Shown piece by piece: positions 33,412 to 42,559 of a DNA stretch of 64,000 nt. Below the pieces are notes generated by a model. The model searched no databases. It saw nothing but the letters and a program-made list of their open reading frames with translations, and was not told the origin of the DNA. The DNA lies in the NCBI RefSeq assembly GCF_002940005.1, contig NZ_MDEF01000010.1. The stretch is one strand, 5' to 3'. This stretch comes from Xanthomonas hortorum. Its GTDB lineage: Bacteria; Pseudomonadota; Gammaproteobacteria; Xanthomonadales; Xanthomonadaceae. Both the position numbers and the translations under genes were made by a program. Positions within the stretch are counted from its first letter, which is position 1, and every line of letters starts with the position of its first letter.

Positions 33412-35094
33412 TCAGGGAGTGGAGGAAGAAAGATCGATGCGCAGCACGTAGGCGTGTTCGCCCACCGGCTTGGCAGGCAGGCTCAGATGCAGGCCGTCGG
33501 CTTGCTGCTCGAACGGCACCTTCTTGCCGTTGGCCAGCAGCGTCACACCGCGCACGCCATCGGCGGCGGTGAGCGAACGGATCACTGCCTTGCCACCGGC
33601 CGGCCAACCGAGTTCGATCGCATACAGCGCGCCATCACGCGTGGTGAAGCGGAAATCCTCTGCGGTGTAGGGCTTGGTCTTGACGTCCTGGAAGGTGCCG
33701 CCCACCACTTCCGTGGGGCCCTCGCCATACACGCGCCACGGCTTGCTGTCGTAGATCGCGCCGCCGTTGGTCTTGAGCCACTTGCCGATCGAAAGCAAGA
33801 TGCCGCGCTCGGTCTCGGGGATCGAACCATCGGCACGCGGGCCGATGTTGAGCATCAGGTTGCCGTTCTTGGCCACCACATCGGCCAGCATGTGGATGAT
33901 GAAGGTCGGCGATTTGTAGGTGTCGTTTTCGATGTAGCCCCAGGAGGCATTGCTCACCGAGGTATCGGTCTGCCAATGGGTGGGATGGATGCCGGTGAGC
34001 TGGCCGCGCTCGATATCCAGCGTGCCGGCGCCTTCCGGAAACGCGCCCAGCTTGTAGTTCACCACCACGCCGCGATCGGCCTCGGTACGCGCCGCGCCCT
34101 GGTTGTAGTAGTAGGCCAGCATGGTCGGCAGGCTGCTGCGGAAGGTGGGGTGGGCGATCCACCAATCGAAATAGATCAGGTCCGGCTGATAGGTATCGAT
34201 CAATTCGGTGGTGCGTGCCAACCAATCGTCCAGCCACGCCTGCGACACCGGCGTCCAGTCGTTGGCCACATCGGCATCGTCCTTGCCCGGCAGGCGCACC
34301 TGCGCCGGGCCGTACAGCGCCGCATAGCGCGGGTCGTTGACGTCCGAATCGAATTTACGCCCGCCGTCGAAGAACCAGTTGTGCTCGGCGCGATGCGAGG
34401 ACAAACCGAAGTGCAATCCCTGCGCGCGGATCGACTTTGACAACTCGCCCAGCAGATCGCGCTTGGGCCCCATCTTCACCGCGGTCCAGTCGGAGAGCTT
34501 GGAGTCGTACAGCGCGAAGCCGTCATGGTGTTCGGCCACCGGCACCACATAGCGTGCGCCGGACTCGCGGAACAGTTTGGCCCAGCCATTCGGGTCGAAC
34601 TTGGGCGCGGTGAACTTGGGAATCAGATCCTTGTAGCCGGAGCTCGCCTGCGGGCCATAGGTCGCCACGTGGTGCGCGAACTCCTTGGAACCTTGCAGAT
34701 ACATGTTGCGCGAGTACCACTCGCTGCCGAACGCCGGCACCGAGAACACGCCCCAATGGATGAAGATGCCGAACTTGGCGTTGTCGTACCACGCTGGCGA
34801 TTGATAGTTCTTCAGTGCCGCCCAGTCGGGGCGGAACGGGCCCTTGCGTGCGCCTTGTTCTGCTTCGCGCACCAGGCGCTCGCGCTCGGGTGCGTACTTG
34901 GCGGTGGCGCTGAGCCACTGCTGGTCGATCTGTTCGGGGCTGAGCGTGGTGGCGGTCGGCGCGGTGGGCGATTGCGCGTGCAACGACAGCACCGGGCACG
35001 CCACCAGCAGAGCGAGCGCGAGCGCGCGACTCCTGGGTACAGCTCCGGCGTGGCGGCGGGATGGAGCCGCGTAGTGGCGGCTATCGGTCGTCAT
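33412..35094 (-). CDS. nixE: GH29 alpha-L-fucosidase (nixE position)
   Basis: The 560-aa protein has a signal peptide (…VACPVLSLHAQS) and a GH29 barrel. The family motifs are KFGIFIHWGVFSVPAF, VVPVAEHHDGFALYDS and LIYFDWWIAHPTF, in which the Asp is the nucleophile. A C-terminal beta-sandwich follows. Plant N-glycans carry alpha-1,3-core and alpha-1,4-antennary fucose, either of which could be the substrate. GAAGGAG lies about 10 bases before the ATG. It is the first hydrolase gene after the TonB receptor, 208 bases downstream with a terminator between, so it probably has its own promoter or depends on partial read-through. Confidence 0.88.
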   Translation of the reverse strand: MTTDSRHYAAPSRRHAGAVPRSRALALALLVACPVLSLHAQSPTAPTATTLSPEQIDQQWLSATAKYAPERERLVREAEQGARKGPFRPDWAALKNYQSPAWYDNAKFGIFIHWGVFSVPAFGSEWYSRNMYLQGSKEFAHHVATYGPQASSGYKDLIPKFTAPKFDPNGWAKLFRESGARYVVPVAEHHDGFALYDSKLSDWTAVKMGPKRDLLGELSKSIRAQGLHFGLSSHRAEHNWFFDGGRKFDSDVNDPRYAALYGPAQVRLPGKDDADVANDWTPVSQAWLDDWLARTTELIDTYQPDLIYFDWWIAHPTFRSSLPTMLAYYYNQGAARTEADRGVVVNYKLGAFPEGAGTLDIERGQLTGIHPTHWQTDTSVSNASWGYIENDTYKSPTFIIHMLADVVAKNGNLMLNIGPRADGSIPETERGILLSIGKWLKTNGGAIYDSKPWRVYGEGPTEVVGGTFQDVKTKPYTAEDFRFTTRDGALYAIELGWPAGGKAVIRSLTAADGVRGVTLLANGKKVPFEQQADGLHLSLPAKPVGEHAYVLRIDLSSSTP

Positions 35095-35224
35095 GGGAAC
35101 TGCACTCCTTCAAGCGAGACATGTCGGTTGCAGCGCAGCCGGCACGTGGATGGCAAAAGCGGGCCTGGCCATGCTCCCTCAACCGCGAAGGGGCGTGGCC
35201 AGTACCACTCCTTGGTACAACATC

Positions 35225-35254
35225 GAGCTGTGCGCTGCATGCAACGCACAGCTC
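35225..35254 (-). repeat. Ten-base-pair inverted repeat upstream of the GH29 gene
   Basis: GAGCTGTGCG and CGCACAGCTC flank a 10-base loop containing TGCATGCA. It directly abuts the terminator T-tract. It could be an operator for the fucosidase promoter or a second hairpin that stabilises the 3' end of the receptor transcript. Confidence 0.4.
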
Positions 35255-35292
35255 AAAAAAAAGCGCGCCACCGTGGAGGGACGGTGGCGCGC
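35255..35292 (-). terminator. Rho-independent terminator of the TonB receptor gene
   Basis: On the minus strand a perfect 12-bp stem (GCGCGCCACCGT with ACGGTGGCGCGC) with a 6-base loop is followed by eight T. It starts 11 bases after the receptor stop. Confidence 0.9.
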
Positions 35293-35302
35293 CGGGACTA
35301 CA

Positions 35303-37990
35303 TCAGAACTTGAAGTTCAACTGGGCCTGGTAGCCGCGGCCGTTCTTGTAGAACGCCGTTGGCGTATCACGCGTGTTGCTGAAGACCCGGTAGGTGGAAT
35401 CCAGCAGATTGGTCGCGCCGAAGGTGATGCCCATGTAATCGGTGATCTGATACGAGGCGTTCAAATCCAGCTGCTTGTAGGCATCTGCAAAGTCACGCGA
35501 CTGCAGGCGACCGATCTGGGTGAAGTACTTCGAGCGGTAGCTGTAGTTCACGCGCACCGTCCAGTCGCCGTGTTCCCAGTACGGAATCACGTTGTAGGTA
35601 TCGCGCGACAGGTACGGCAGGTTCAAGCCGGAGCTGGAATCGGATTCGGCAAAGGTGTAGTTGGCCTGCAATCCGAAGCCAAGACCGAACGATTGCTGGT
35701 AGTTGACCGAGACGCCCTTGACCTTGGCGTCGGAGACGTTCACAGGTGAGGTGACCTGATACGGGCCAGGCTCAGCCGGCGGGCCCGGATTTAGCTGCTG
35801 AGTCGTAGTGACATTGACGATGTAAGAGCTGATGTCACGGTAGAACACTTCACCAGACAGCATGCTGGAAGGCGCGAAGTACCACTCTGCAGCAATGTCG
35901 TAGTTGGTGGATTCATAAGGCTTTAGGTCGGGGTTGCCGCCGCCAGCAGTGAGGTTGCCTGAACCGCCATTGCCGTTATTGATGGTGAAAGTGCCGGCCA
36001 GGTCGGAATACCGCGGCCGCGCAATAACTTTGGCTGCCGAGAAGCGCAGTACCGCATCATCAGTGACGTCGTAGGCGACATTGAAGCTCGGCAGCGCCTT
36101 GCGGTAGTCGTTGGTCTCGGCAACACGGTCAAAGCTATTGCCGGCATTGTTGCTCTGCCAGTATTCGGACTTGTCGGTGGTGTCGACCAGGCGCACGCCT
36201 ACATTACCGCGCCACTTGCCGGTCTCGTAGTTCAACTGCGTGTAGAAATTCTGAGTGATTTCCTTGACCTGGAACGAAGCGCCGAAATCGGTGCGGTAAG
36301 GGCCCTGCGGCTGTCCGAGCAGATAACGGCGAACCGTCTCAAGGTTCGCAGTTGGCCACGTGGTCAAGTCGCCGCTTGCGCCCAGGCCGTCATAGAGGCT
36401 GCTCGGCGTGGTGCCCGGATTGAACTGTGTCAGCGACACCGCGTCGGTGGAGTTGATGCGATTGCCGCGCGCGTCCACACCGTTGTTGTGGTTGATGTAC
36501 TTGTAGCCGAACTGCAGCTTGGTGAACGGACCCCATTCCAGGTCACGCGCCGCATCCCACTGAAAGTACTTCTCGTCGTCCTTGCTCTTCTGGTAGGCGA
36601 TACCGCCGGCCTGCATGATGCTCGTCTCAGTGCCCGGGACATTGCCCTGCTGGCCAGGTGCCAGGCCAGCCGGATTGCCCGGCAGCACCCAGTTCGAGGC
36701 ACCGCCATTATCGTAGTTCACCGAGGTGTTCTGACCGTTGAAGGCGTAGTTGTAACCGCCGTCCTGCATCAGGAACTTCATCAGGTATTCGGGGTTCTTG
36801 CCGCCGGTCGCTTCGGTGTTGCCGACCTGGGTGGTGAACACCCACTTTTCACCGGACCAGTCGTGACGCAGGTTCAGGCTCTTGGTGGTGACGGTGCTCT
36901 CGCGGTAGTTGGCATCCAGCTGCGCGTACGGCTGGCCGGCTGCACCATCGCTGACCGTGGCCGAGGTCACGACGCCGTTTTCCACATTGGCGCTGGTGAT
37001 TTTCTGGCGGTCGTCATTACATGCCGGGCACACATAACGCGCCTGGCTGAAGTTGTTGTACTTGCCCTTGATGTACAGGCCGGTCAGGTTAAATTCGTTC
37101 TGCTCATTAGGCTTCCACTGCAACGCACCCTGCAGGCCGCTGCGTTCGCGGGTCTGCTGGAAGAACGCGCTGCTGATGCCGGCCGGCACGCGGGCGGTGG
37201 CGACATCGCTGCCGTCGCCGGTGATGGTGGCGCTAGCCGGAATGCCTTCGCCGGTGGTGTAGCCGAAGTATTCGATACCGGCGCGTGCCAGGTCCTGCTT
37301 GTCATGCGTGGCGGAGATCAACGCGCCGAAGGTTTCGTCGTCGTTCTTCCAGCTCCACAGCGCCGAGCCGCGCGGATTGCCTTCTTCCGAACGGTCGTTG
37401 TAGTTGTAGCCGATCGAGCCGCGGATGGTGTTCTTGGGCAGGTCCAGAGGCTTGCGGGTGTGCACGATCACGGTGCCGCCGATCGAGCCTTCGTCGATAC
37501 GTGCCTCGGGGGTCTTGTAGACCTCCATCAGGCCGATGATTTCCGGCGACAGCAGGGTGTAGTTGAAGGTACGGCCGCTGGTGTCGGTCGGGTTGCCACC
37601 CCAGTCGCCCGAGGCGATGGTCTGGCCGTTGAGCAACACGCGGTTCAACGCTGGATCGGTGCCGTTGATGCTGACCTTTTCGCCTTCGCCGAACTGGCGA
37701 TCGACGCTGATGCCCGGCAGGTGCGACAACGATTCGGCCGCATTGATGTCCGGGAACTTGCCGATGTCTTCGGCGCTGATCGCATCGACGATCGAGTTGG
37801 CCGAGCGCTTGACTGACTGGCTCTTCTCCAGCGATGCGCGATAGCCGGTGACGGTGATGGTGTCCAGCTCGGTGGTGGCCGAGGGCGCACTGGGAGTGGC
37901 CTGCTGTTCTTGTCCGGCAGCCATGGCAGAGCCGGAGCAGTACAGAGCGGCGGTGATACAAAGTGCTAACGTCGTGGTGCGGCTGTGCAT
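35303..37990 (-). CDS. TonB-dependent receptor heading the nix locus
   Basis: The 895-aa outer-membrane receptor has a signal peptide (…YCSGSAMAA), a TonB box DTITVTGYR, the plug domain (SANSIVDAISAEDIGKFPDI, DPALNRVLLNGQTI) and a barrel ending in QAQLNFKF. The IGKFPDINAAESLSHLPG sequence is typical of Xanthomonas receptors for glycans in carbohydrate-utilisation loci. It likely imports N-glycan fragments. The gene order suggests that it corresponds to the receptor gene preceding nixE in X. campestris. Two LacI-type palindromes lie in the 701-base region shared with the divergent glucokinase gene. A strong terminator follows. Confidence 0.93.
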   Translation of the reverse strand: MHSRTTTLALCITAALYCSGSAMAAGQEQQATPSAPSATTELDTITVTGYRASLEKSQSVKRSANSIVDAISAEDIGKFPDINAAESLSHLPGISVDRQFGEGEKVSINGTDPALNRVLLNGQTIASGDWGGNPTDTSGRTFNYTLLSPEIIGLMEVYKTPEARIDEGSIGGTVIVHTRKPLDLPKNTIRGSIGYNYNDRSEEGNPRGSALWSWKNDDETFGALISATHDKQDLARAGIEYFGYTTGEGIPASATITGDGSDVATARVPAGISSAFFQQTRERSGLQGALQWKPNEQNEFNLTGLYIKGKYNNFSQARYVCPACNDDRQKITSANVENGVVTSATVSDGAAGQPYAQLDANYRESTVTTKSLNLRHDWSGEKWVFTTQVGNTEATGGKNPEYLMKFLMQDGGYNYAFNGQNTSVNYDNGGASNWVLPGNPAGLAPGQQGNVPGTETSIMQAGGIAYQKSKDDEKYFQWDAARDLEWGPFTKLQFGYKYINHNNGVDARGNRINSTDAVSLTQFNPGTTPSSLYDGLGASGDLTTWPTANLETVRRYLLGQPQGPYRTDFGASFQVKEITQNFYTQLNYETGKWRGNVGVRLVDTTDKSEYWQSNNAGNSFDRVAETNDYRKALPSFNVAYDVTDDAVLRFSAAKVIARPRYSDLAGTFTINNGNGGSGNLTAGGGNPDLKPYESTNYDIAAEWYFAPSSMLSGEVFYRDISSYIVNVTTTQQLNPGPPAEPGPYQVTSPVNVSDAKVKGVSVNYQQSFGLGFGLQANYTFAESDSSSGLNLPYLSRDTYNVIPYWEHGDWTVRVNYSYRSKYFTQIGRLQSRDFADAYKQLDLNASYQITDYMGITFGATNLLDSTYRVFSNTRDTPTAFYKNGRGYQAQLNFKF

Positions 37991-38323
37991 GGCTAAACCT
38001 CATTGGTTAGTGCTTGAGCGCGCCTGGCCCGTAGTGGGGCGCAACGCGCTCGGCGTGGCCGGCAAAACAACACGCCCTGACCGATCGCGGTGATTGCGCT
38101 GGCACGCGTCGTGAGAAGCGGGTCCAGGCGATTCGCGTGGTAGAGGAGGTGTCCCCCGTGTGGTGAAGCGGTGTGGCGAATGCGACTTCAGCGAGTCGAA
38201 CGTCGGGTGACGCACCACTCACGAATCTGGAATCGGCAGGCGAGGGAATGGCCCGATGTTCAGTCCCGAACAGTCCATGGCCCCTCCTGCCAGAACCCTG
38301 ATTTGGATCGAGTCTCGCGTAGC

Positions 38324-38341
38324 GTTGACAGCGTTGTCAAC
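38324..38341. promoter_or_regulatory. LacI-type operator, receptor side
   Basis: GTTGACAGCGTTGTCAAC has 7-base arms GTTGACA/TGTCAAC. It matches the TGACA-rC-Gy-TGTCA type reported for LacI-family GlcNAc regulators (NagR/NagQ-like) in gamma-proteobacteria. It lies 334 bases upstream of the receptor start and 351 upstream of the glucokinase gene. The remainder of 37991-38691 shows no gene. Confidence 0.65.
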
Positions 38342-38612
38342 ACATCGTCACAGATCTCTGAAGCGCCTGCGATTGCGCTGCAATGCAGCAAATTTGCGAC
38401 AGGGTTCCGTTTGCGCCGATGCAGTTGCGCAGCACGGCGTGAGAACGTGCGCGTCGCGATTCGCTGTTTCTATGGTGAATTCGCAATGCAATGCGTCTCG
38501 ACACTGATTTGTGCGGAAATCGCTGCCACAAATGCGGATTTTTGGTGGATGATGAAATCAACAGCGCCCCGCATAAATCGTGATCGCAACGGTTGCGTTA
38601 CAGGGCGATTGC

Positions 38613-38627
38613 TGACAACGTTGTCTA
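38613..38627. promoter_or_regulatory. LacI-type operator upstream of glucokinase gene
   Basis: TGACAACGTTGTCTA contains a perfect 12-base palindrome GACAACGTTGTC. It lies 65 bases before the kinase start and has the same core as 38324-38341, so one repressor could control both divergent genes. Confidence 0.65.
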
Positions 38628-38691
38628 CCCGTTACCGTTCGTCGGCTAACGGGACACGACGCCGGCCCGCTGCCATTTATCAGGAGAACGC

Positions 38692-39708
38692 GTGAGCGCA
38701 AGCAGCCCAATGGACGCGGTGTCTTTTCCGCGCACCGAAACCTTCGTTGCCGCAGATGTGGGCGGGACGCATGTGCGCCTGGCGCTGGTGTGCGAAAGCA
38801 TCGATCCACGCAAGCCGGTCAACGTGCTGGACTACCGCAAGTACCGTTGCGCCGACTACCCGGGACTGGCCGAGATCATGGCGGCATTCTTCGCGGAGCT
38901 AGGCTGCGCGCCGGTGAAGCGCGGTGTCATCGCCAGCGCCGGGTACGCATTGGAAGACGGCAGCGTGATCACCGCCAATCTGCCGTGGGTGCTGGCACCG
39001 GGGCAGATTCGCAGCCAGCTCGGCATGCAGGCCTTGCATCTGGTCAACGATTTCGAAGCGGTCGCCTATGCGGCCAATTACATGGTCGGCAATCAGGTCC
39101 TGCAGTTGTCTGGCCCGGCGCAGGGTGCAACAGGTCCGGCGCTGATCCTGGGCCCCGGCACCGGGTTGGGCGCAGCGTTGTGGATTCCCAACGGCGCCAA
39201 CGCGGTGGTGTTGCCGACTGAAGCCGGCCACGCCGCACTCGCGGCAGCCAGCGATCTGGAAGTGGGGTTACTGCAGCAACTGCGCCGCACGCGCACGCAC
39301 GTGGCCACCGAACATCTGCTTTCCGGCCCAGGCTTGTTGAATCTCTATACCGCGCTGGCCGCACTGCGCGGCGAGCCGGCCGTGCACGCCAGCCCGTCCG
39401 ATGTCACCGCCGCCGCATTGGCCGGTAACGACACGTTGGCACGCGATGCCTTGCAGGCGTTCTGCGGTTTCATGGGGAGCGTGGTCGGCGACATGATCCT
39501 GCTGTACGGCGTGCGCAGCGGCGTGTATCTGGCTGGCGGCTTCCTGCCGCAGATCGCTGCCTTCATTGCCGAAAGCGACTTCGTCGCGCGCCTGCTCGAC
39601 AAGGGCGCCTTGCGTCCAGCGCTGGAGCAGGTGCCGGTCAGCATCGTCGAACATGGCCAGCTCGGTGTGATCGGCGCCGCCAGCTGGTTTTTGCAGCACG
39701 GGCGCTGA
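38692..39708 (+). CDS. glk: Glucokinase-family sugar kinase
   Basis: The 338-aa protein is of the bacterial glucokinase family (PF02685), with the phosphate-binding DVGGTHVRLALV near the N-terminus, LVNDFEAVAYA with the catalytic Asp, LGPGTGLGAALW and the Glu-His PTEAGHAAL segment. It phosphorylates glucose or, given this neighbourhood, possibly GlcNAc freed from N-glycans; kinases of this family have been proposed as GlcNAc kinases in Xanthomonas. The start is GTG at 38692 with AGGAG eight bases upstream. It is divergent from the nix receptor and shares the operator region with it. Confidence 0.85.
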   Translation: MSASSPMDAVSFPRTETFVAADVGGTHVRLALVCESIDPRKPVNVLDYRKYRCADYPGLAEIMAAFFAELGCAPVKRGVIASAGYALEDGSVITANLPWVLAPGQIRSQLGMQALHLVNDFEAVAYAANYMVGNQVLQLSGPAQGATGPALILGPGTGLGAALWIPNGANAVVLPTEAGHAALAAASDLEVGLLQQLRRTRTHVATEHLLSGPGLLNLYTALAALRGEPAVHASPSDVTAAALAGNDTLARDALQAFCGFMGSVVGDMILLYGVRSGVYLAGGFLPQIAAFIAESDFVARLLDKGALRPALEQVPVSIVEHGQLGVIGAASWFLQHGR

Positions 39709-39719
39709 TTCGATCTCCC

Positions 39720-39788
39720 GTAGGAGCGCACCTGGGCGCGATGAAGCATTATCGATAAACGCATCGTCGCGCCCAGGTGCGCTCCTAC
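39720..39788. repeat. GTAG-type REP palindrome (22-bp perfect arms)
   Basis: GTAGGAGCGCACCTGGGCGC(GA) at 39720-39741 is the exact reverse complement of 39767-39788. GTAGGAGCG-headed palindromes are REP-like elements common in Xanthomonas and Stenotrophomonas. It lies between the convergent kinase and rsmE genes and could also end transcription from both sides. Confidence 0.85.
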
Positions 39789-39825
39789 GATGTAGACCGG
39801 GCGTCACAGGACTCGCAACACCGCG

Positions 39826-40560
39826 TTATAAATCCCCAAACCGCGACTGCAGCGCCGCAATCGCCGCCAGCCCTGCGGTTTCGGTGCGCAAAATGCGCGG
39901 CCCCAATTGCAATCCGTTGAAACCAGCCTCTCCAAGGATTGCGCGGTCGCGCGGCGACCAGCCGCCTTCCGGCCCGATCGCCACGATCACAGCCTGTTGC
40001 GCGGCGACCGGCAGCGTGGCCAGGCGATGCTCGCCGTGCGGGTCCAGCGTCAGCCGTAGCGCATGCGGGTCGCTGGCCTGCGCCGCGTCCTGAAGACCCA
40101 GTGGTGCAGCGACCGTGGGCACGCGTGCACGCCCGGATTGCTCGCAGGCCGAGATCACCACGCTGCGCCAGTGCGCCACGCGTTTTTCCATCCGCGCCGG
40201 GTCGAGCTTGACCTCGGTGCGCTCGGCGTTGACCGGCACGATCGCCGCAACCCCCAGCTCGGTCGCCTTCTGCAGGATCAGGTCCATCTTCTCGCCGCGT
40301 GCAATCCCCTGGATCAGCGTGATCGACAGCGGCGATTCGTTGCACAGCGGCTGCGCACGTTCCACCAGTGCGCGCGCCTCGCGCTTGCCGGCCAGCGTAA
40401 TACGCGCGTGGTAGTCGCTGCCGTCGCCGTTGAACAGGATGCAGGCATCGCCCTCGCGCAGTCGCAGCACACGCAGCAGGTGATTGGCCGACTCTTCGGG
40501 CAGCCTCACCTCCTGGTCGCAGTGCAGTGGCAGCGCGACATGCGAGCGGGTCAGGCGCAT
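39826..40560 (-). CDS. rsmE: 16S rRNA m3U1498 methyltransferase RsmE
   Basis: The 244-aa SPOUT methyltransferase modifies U1498 of 16S rRNA. An N-terminal PUA-like domain (EVRLPEESANHLLRVLRLREGD) is followed by the knotted SAM-binding domain, with the motif IAIGPEGGWSPRD (read as VAIGPEGGW) and the C-terminal LGPRILRTETAGLAAI. It overlaps the end of bioA by 10 bases, so the ATG at 40560 is likely reached by translational coupling. The longer open frame to 40629 lies inside bioA. Confidence 0.95.
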   Translation of the reverse strand: MRLTRSHVALPLHCDQEVRLPEESANHLLRVLRLREGDACILFNGDGSDYHARITLAGKREARALVERAQPLCNESPLSITLIQGIARGEKMDLILQKATELGVAAIVPVNAERTEVKLDPARMEKRVAHWRSVVISACEQSGRARVPTVAAPLGLQDAAQASDPHALRLTLDPHGEHRLATLPVAAQQAVIVAIGPEGGWSPRDRAILGEAGFNGLQLGPRILRTETAGLAAIAALQSRFGDL

Positions 40561-41969
40561 GCAACGGCCTCCTCGATGGCATGGCGGGTGGTGGTGGCCA
40601 GCAGCGCCAGTTGCGCTTCGTCCACGCAATACGGCGGCATCCAGTACAGCACATCGCCGAGTGGGCGCAGCACCACGCCCTTGTCGAGGGCCGCGCGATA
40701 GGCCTTCAGGCCCACCCGCGCCGCCGCCGGGAACGGCGTGCGCTTGTCGCCGCCCTGGGTAAGCTCGAACGCCACGATCATGCCGGCCTGGCGCACGTCC
40801 GCCACGGTGGGGTGTTCGCCGATCTGCGCGGCCAGTGCGCGCATGCGCGCAGCCGTGTGCTGGTTGCGCGCAATCACCTCGTCGTCTGCAAAAATCTGCA
40901 ATGTGGCCAGTGCCGCCGCACAGGCCAGCGGATTGCCGGTGTAACTATGCGAATGCAAAAACGCACGTTCGCGCGAATCATCGAGAAAGGCGTCGTACAA
41001 CTGCAGCGTGGCCAGCACCGCCGAGAGCGGCAGAAAGCCACCGGTCAATCCCTTGGACAGACACAGCAGGTCGGGCATGACACCGGCCTGCTCGCAGGCG
41101 AACAAGGTGCCGGTGCGGCCGAAGCCGGTGGCGATCTCGTCGGCGATCAAGAACGCGCCATGCGCATCGCACAGTTCGCGCGCACGCCGTAAGTAAGCCG
41201 GGTGATACATGCGCATGCCGCCTGCGCATTGCACGCGCGGCTCCAGGATCAGTGCGCAGATTTCGCCTGGCGATTGTTCAAACAACGCCTGCAACGCATC
41301 TGCGGCCTGCAGCGCGTAGTCTTCGGCGCTCTGCCCGGGCTCGGCCAGATACGCATCCGGCGAAGGCGCAAAGATCGATTCCAGCAGCAGCGGCGCATAC
41401 ACGCGGCGATACAGCGGAATGTCGCCGACCGACAGCGCGCCGATGGTCTCGCCGTGGTAGCCGTTTTCCAGCGCCACGAAGCGGGTGCGGCGATGCTCGC
41501 CGCGGTTGTGGAAATAATGGAAGGCCATCTTCAACGCCACTTCCACGCCGGCCGACCCATTGTCGGCATAGAACACTTTAGATAGCGGCGCGCGGCCGGC
41601 CTGACGTGGCGCAATCGCCAACAGGCGCTCGGCCAGTTGCACTGCCGGCGCATGGGTGAAGCCGGCCAGCATCACCTGCTCCAGCTCGCCGGCCTGGCGC
41701 GCGATGGCCGCGCCGATGCGCGGTTCGGTGTGGCCGAACAGGTTGGTCCACCAACTGCTGACCGCATCCAGATAGTGGCGGCCGTCGTAGCCGACCAGCC
41801 ACGCCCCGTCGCCACGTGCGATCGGCACCAGTGGAAGTGTGTGCGGGTGCTCGCGCATCTGCGTGCAGGGGTGCCACAGCACCTCAAGATCGCGTTGCCG
41901 CCAATGTTCGGCAGCTTGAGAGGCTGCCGGGTCTGCTAGGATTTCGGGCTCATGAACATGTCGATGCAT
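40551..41969 (-). CDS. bioA: Adenosylmethionine-8-amino-7-oxononanoate aminotransferase BioA
   Basis: The 472-aa PLP enzyme of biotin synthesis converts 7-keto-8-aminopelargonate to 7,8-diaminopelargonate. Class III aminotransferase features are WHPCTQM with WWTNLFGHTEP near the N-terminus, FYADNGSAGVEVALKMAF, the LIADEIATGFGRTG cofactor loop and the PLP Lys in LCLSKGLTGG. The ATG at 41969 is chosen because the protein aligns from there and an AGG lies upstream; an alternative start at 42008 is possible. It is divergent from nudE and overlaps rsmE. Confidence 0.95.
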   Translation of the reverse strand: MHRHVHEPEILADPAASQAAEHWRQRDLEVLWHPCTQMREHPHTLPLVPIARGDGAWLVGYDGRHYLDAVSSWWTNLFGHTEPRIGAAIARQAGELEQVMLAGFTHAPAVQLAERLLAIAPRQAGRAPLSKVFYADNGSAGVEVALKMAFHYFHNRGEHRRTRFVALENGYHGETIGALSVGDIPLYRRVYAPLLLESIFAPSPDAYLAEPGQSAEDYALQAADALQALFEQSPGEICALILEPRVQCAGGMRMYHPAYLRRARELCDAHGAFLIADEIATGFGRTGTLFACEQAGVMPDLLCLSKGLTGGFLPLSAVLATLQLYDAFLDDSRERAFLHSHSYTGNPLACAAALATLQIFADDEVIARNQHTAARMRALAAQIGEHPTVADVRQAGMIVAFELTQGGDKRTPFPAAARVGLKAYRAALDKGVVLRPLGDVLYWMPPYCVDEAQLALLATTTRHAIEEAVACA

Positions 41970-42010
41970 ACGCCTATTGTATCGGTCGCCCCCGCCCCTG
42001 CGTGTCACGC

Positions 42011-42559
42011 ATGAGCCCGCGTCTGCCGACCATCCACAAGATCACCGATCTCGGTGACGGGCCGTTCCGTCGCCAGCAACTGGATCTGGAATTTTCCAAC
42101 GGCGAGCGCCGCTTGTACGAGCGCCAACTCAGCCAGGGCCACGGCGCGGTGGTGGTGGTGCCGATGCTGGATGCGCAGACCGTGCTGCTGGTGCGCGAGT
42201 ACGCCGCCGGCGTGCATCGCTACGAGCTGGGTCTGGTGAAGGGCCGCATCGATGCCGGCGAGACGCCGGAGCAGGCGGCCGACCGCGAACTCAAGGAAGA
42301 AGCCGGTTATGGCGCGCGCCAGGTGCAGGTGCTGCGCGCGATGACGCTCGCTCCTACTTATATGAGTCACCAATCCTGGTTGGTGCTGGCGCGCGATCTC
42401 TACCCCGAACGGCTGGTTGGCGACGAGCCCGAAGAGATGGAAGTGATTCCCTGGCCGATTGCCCGTCTGGACGACTTGATGCTGCGCGACGATTTCTCCG
42501 AAGGCCGTTCGCTGGCTGCCCTGTTCATTGCGCGCGAGTGGCTGGAGCGCAATCCATGA
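42011..42559 (+). CDS. nudE: ADP-compound NUDIX hydrolase NudE
   Basis: The 182-aa protein has the full NUDIX box GRIDAGETPEQAADRELKEEAGY, which holds the metal-binding Glu residues. NudE-type enzymes hydrolyse ADP-ribose, NADH and diadenosine polyphosphates. The gene overlaps cysQ by 4 bases (ATGA), the same pairing seen in E. coli and consistent with joint turnover of adenosine nucleotides. The ATG at 42011 follows the family N-terminus MSPRLPTIHKITDLG; the frame upstream overlaps bioA. Confidence 0.9.
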   Translation: MSPRLPTIHKITDLGDGPFRRQQLDLEFSNGERRLYERQLSQGHGAVVVVPMLDAQTVLLVREYAAGVHRYELGLVKGRIDAGETPEQAADRELKEEAGYGARQVQVLRAMTLAPTYMSHQSWLVLARDLYPERLVGDEPEEMEVIPWPIARLDDLMLRDDFSEGRSLAALFIAREWLERNP

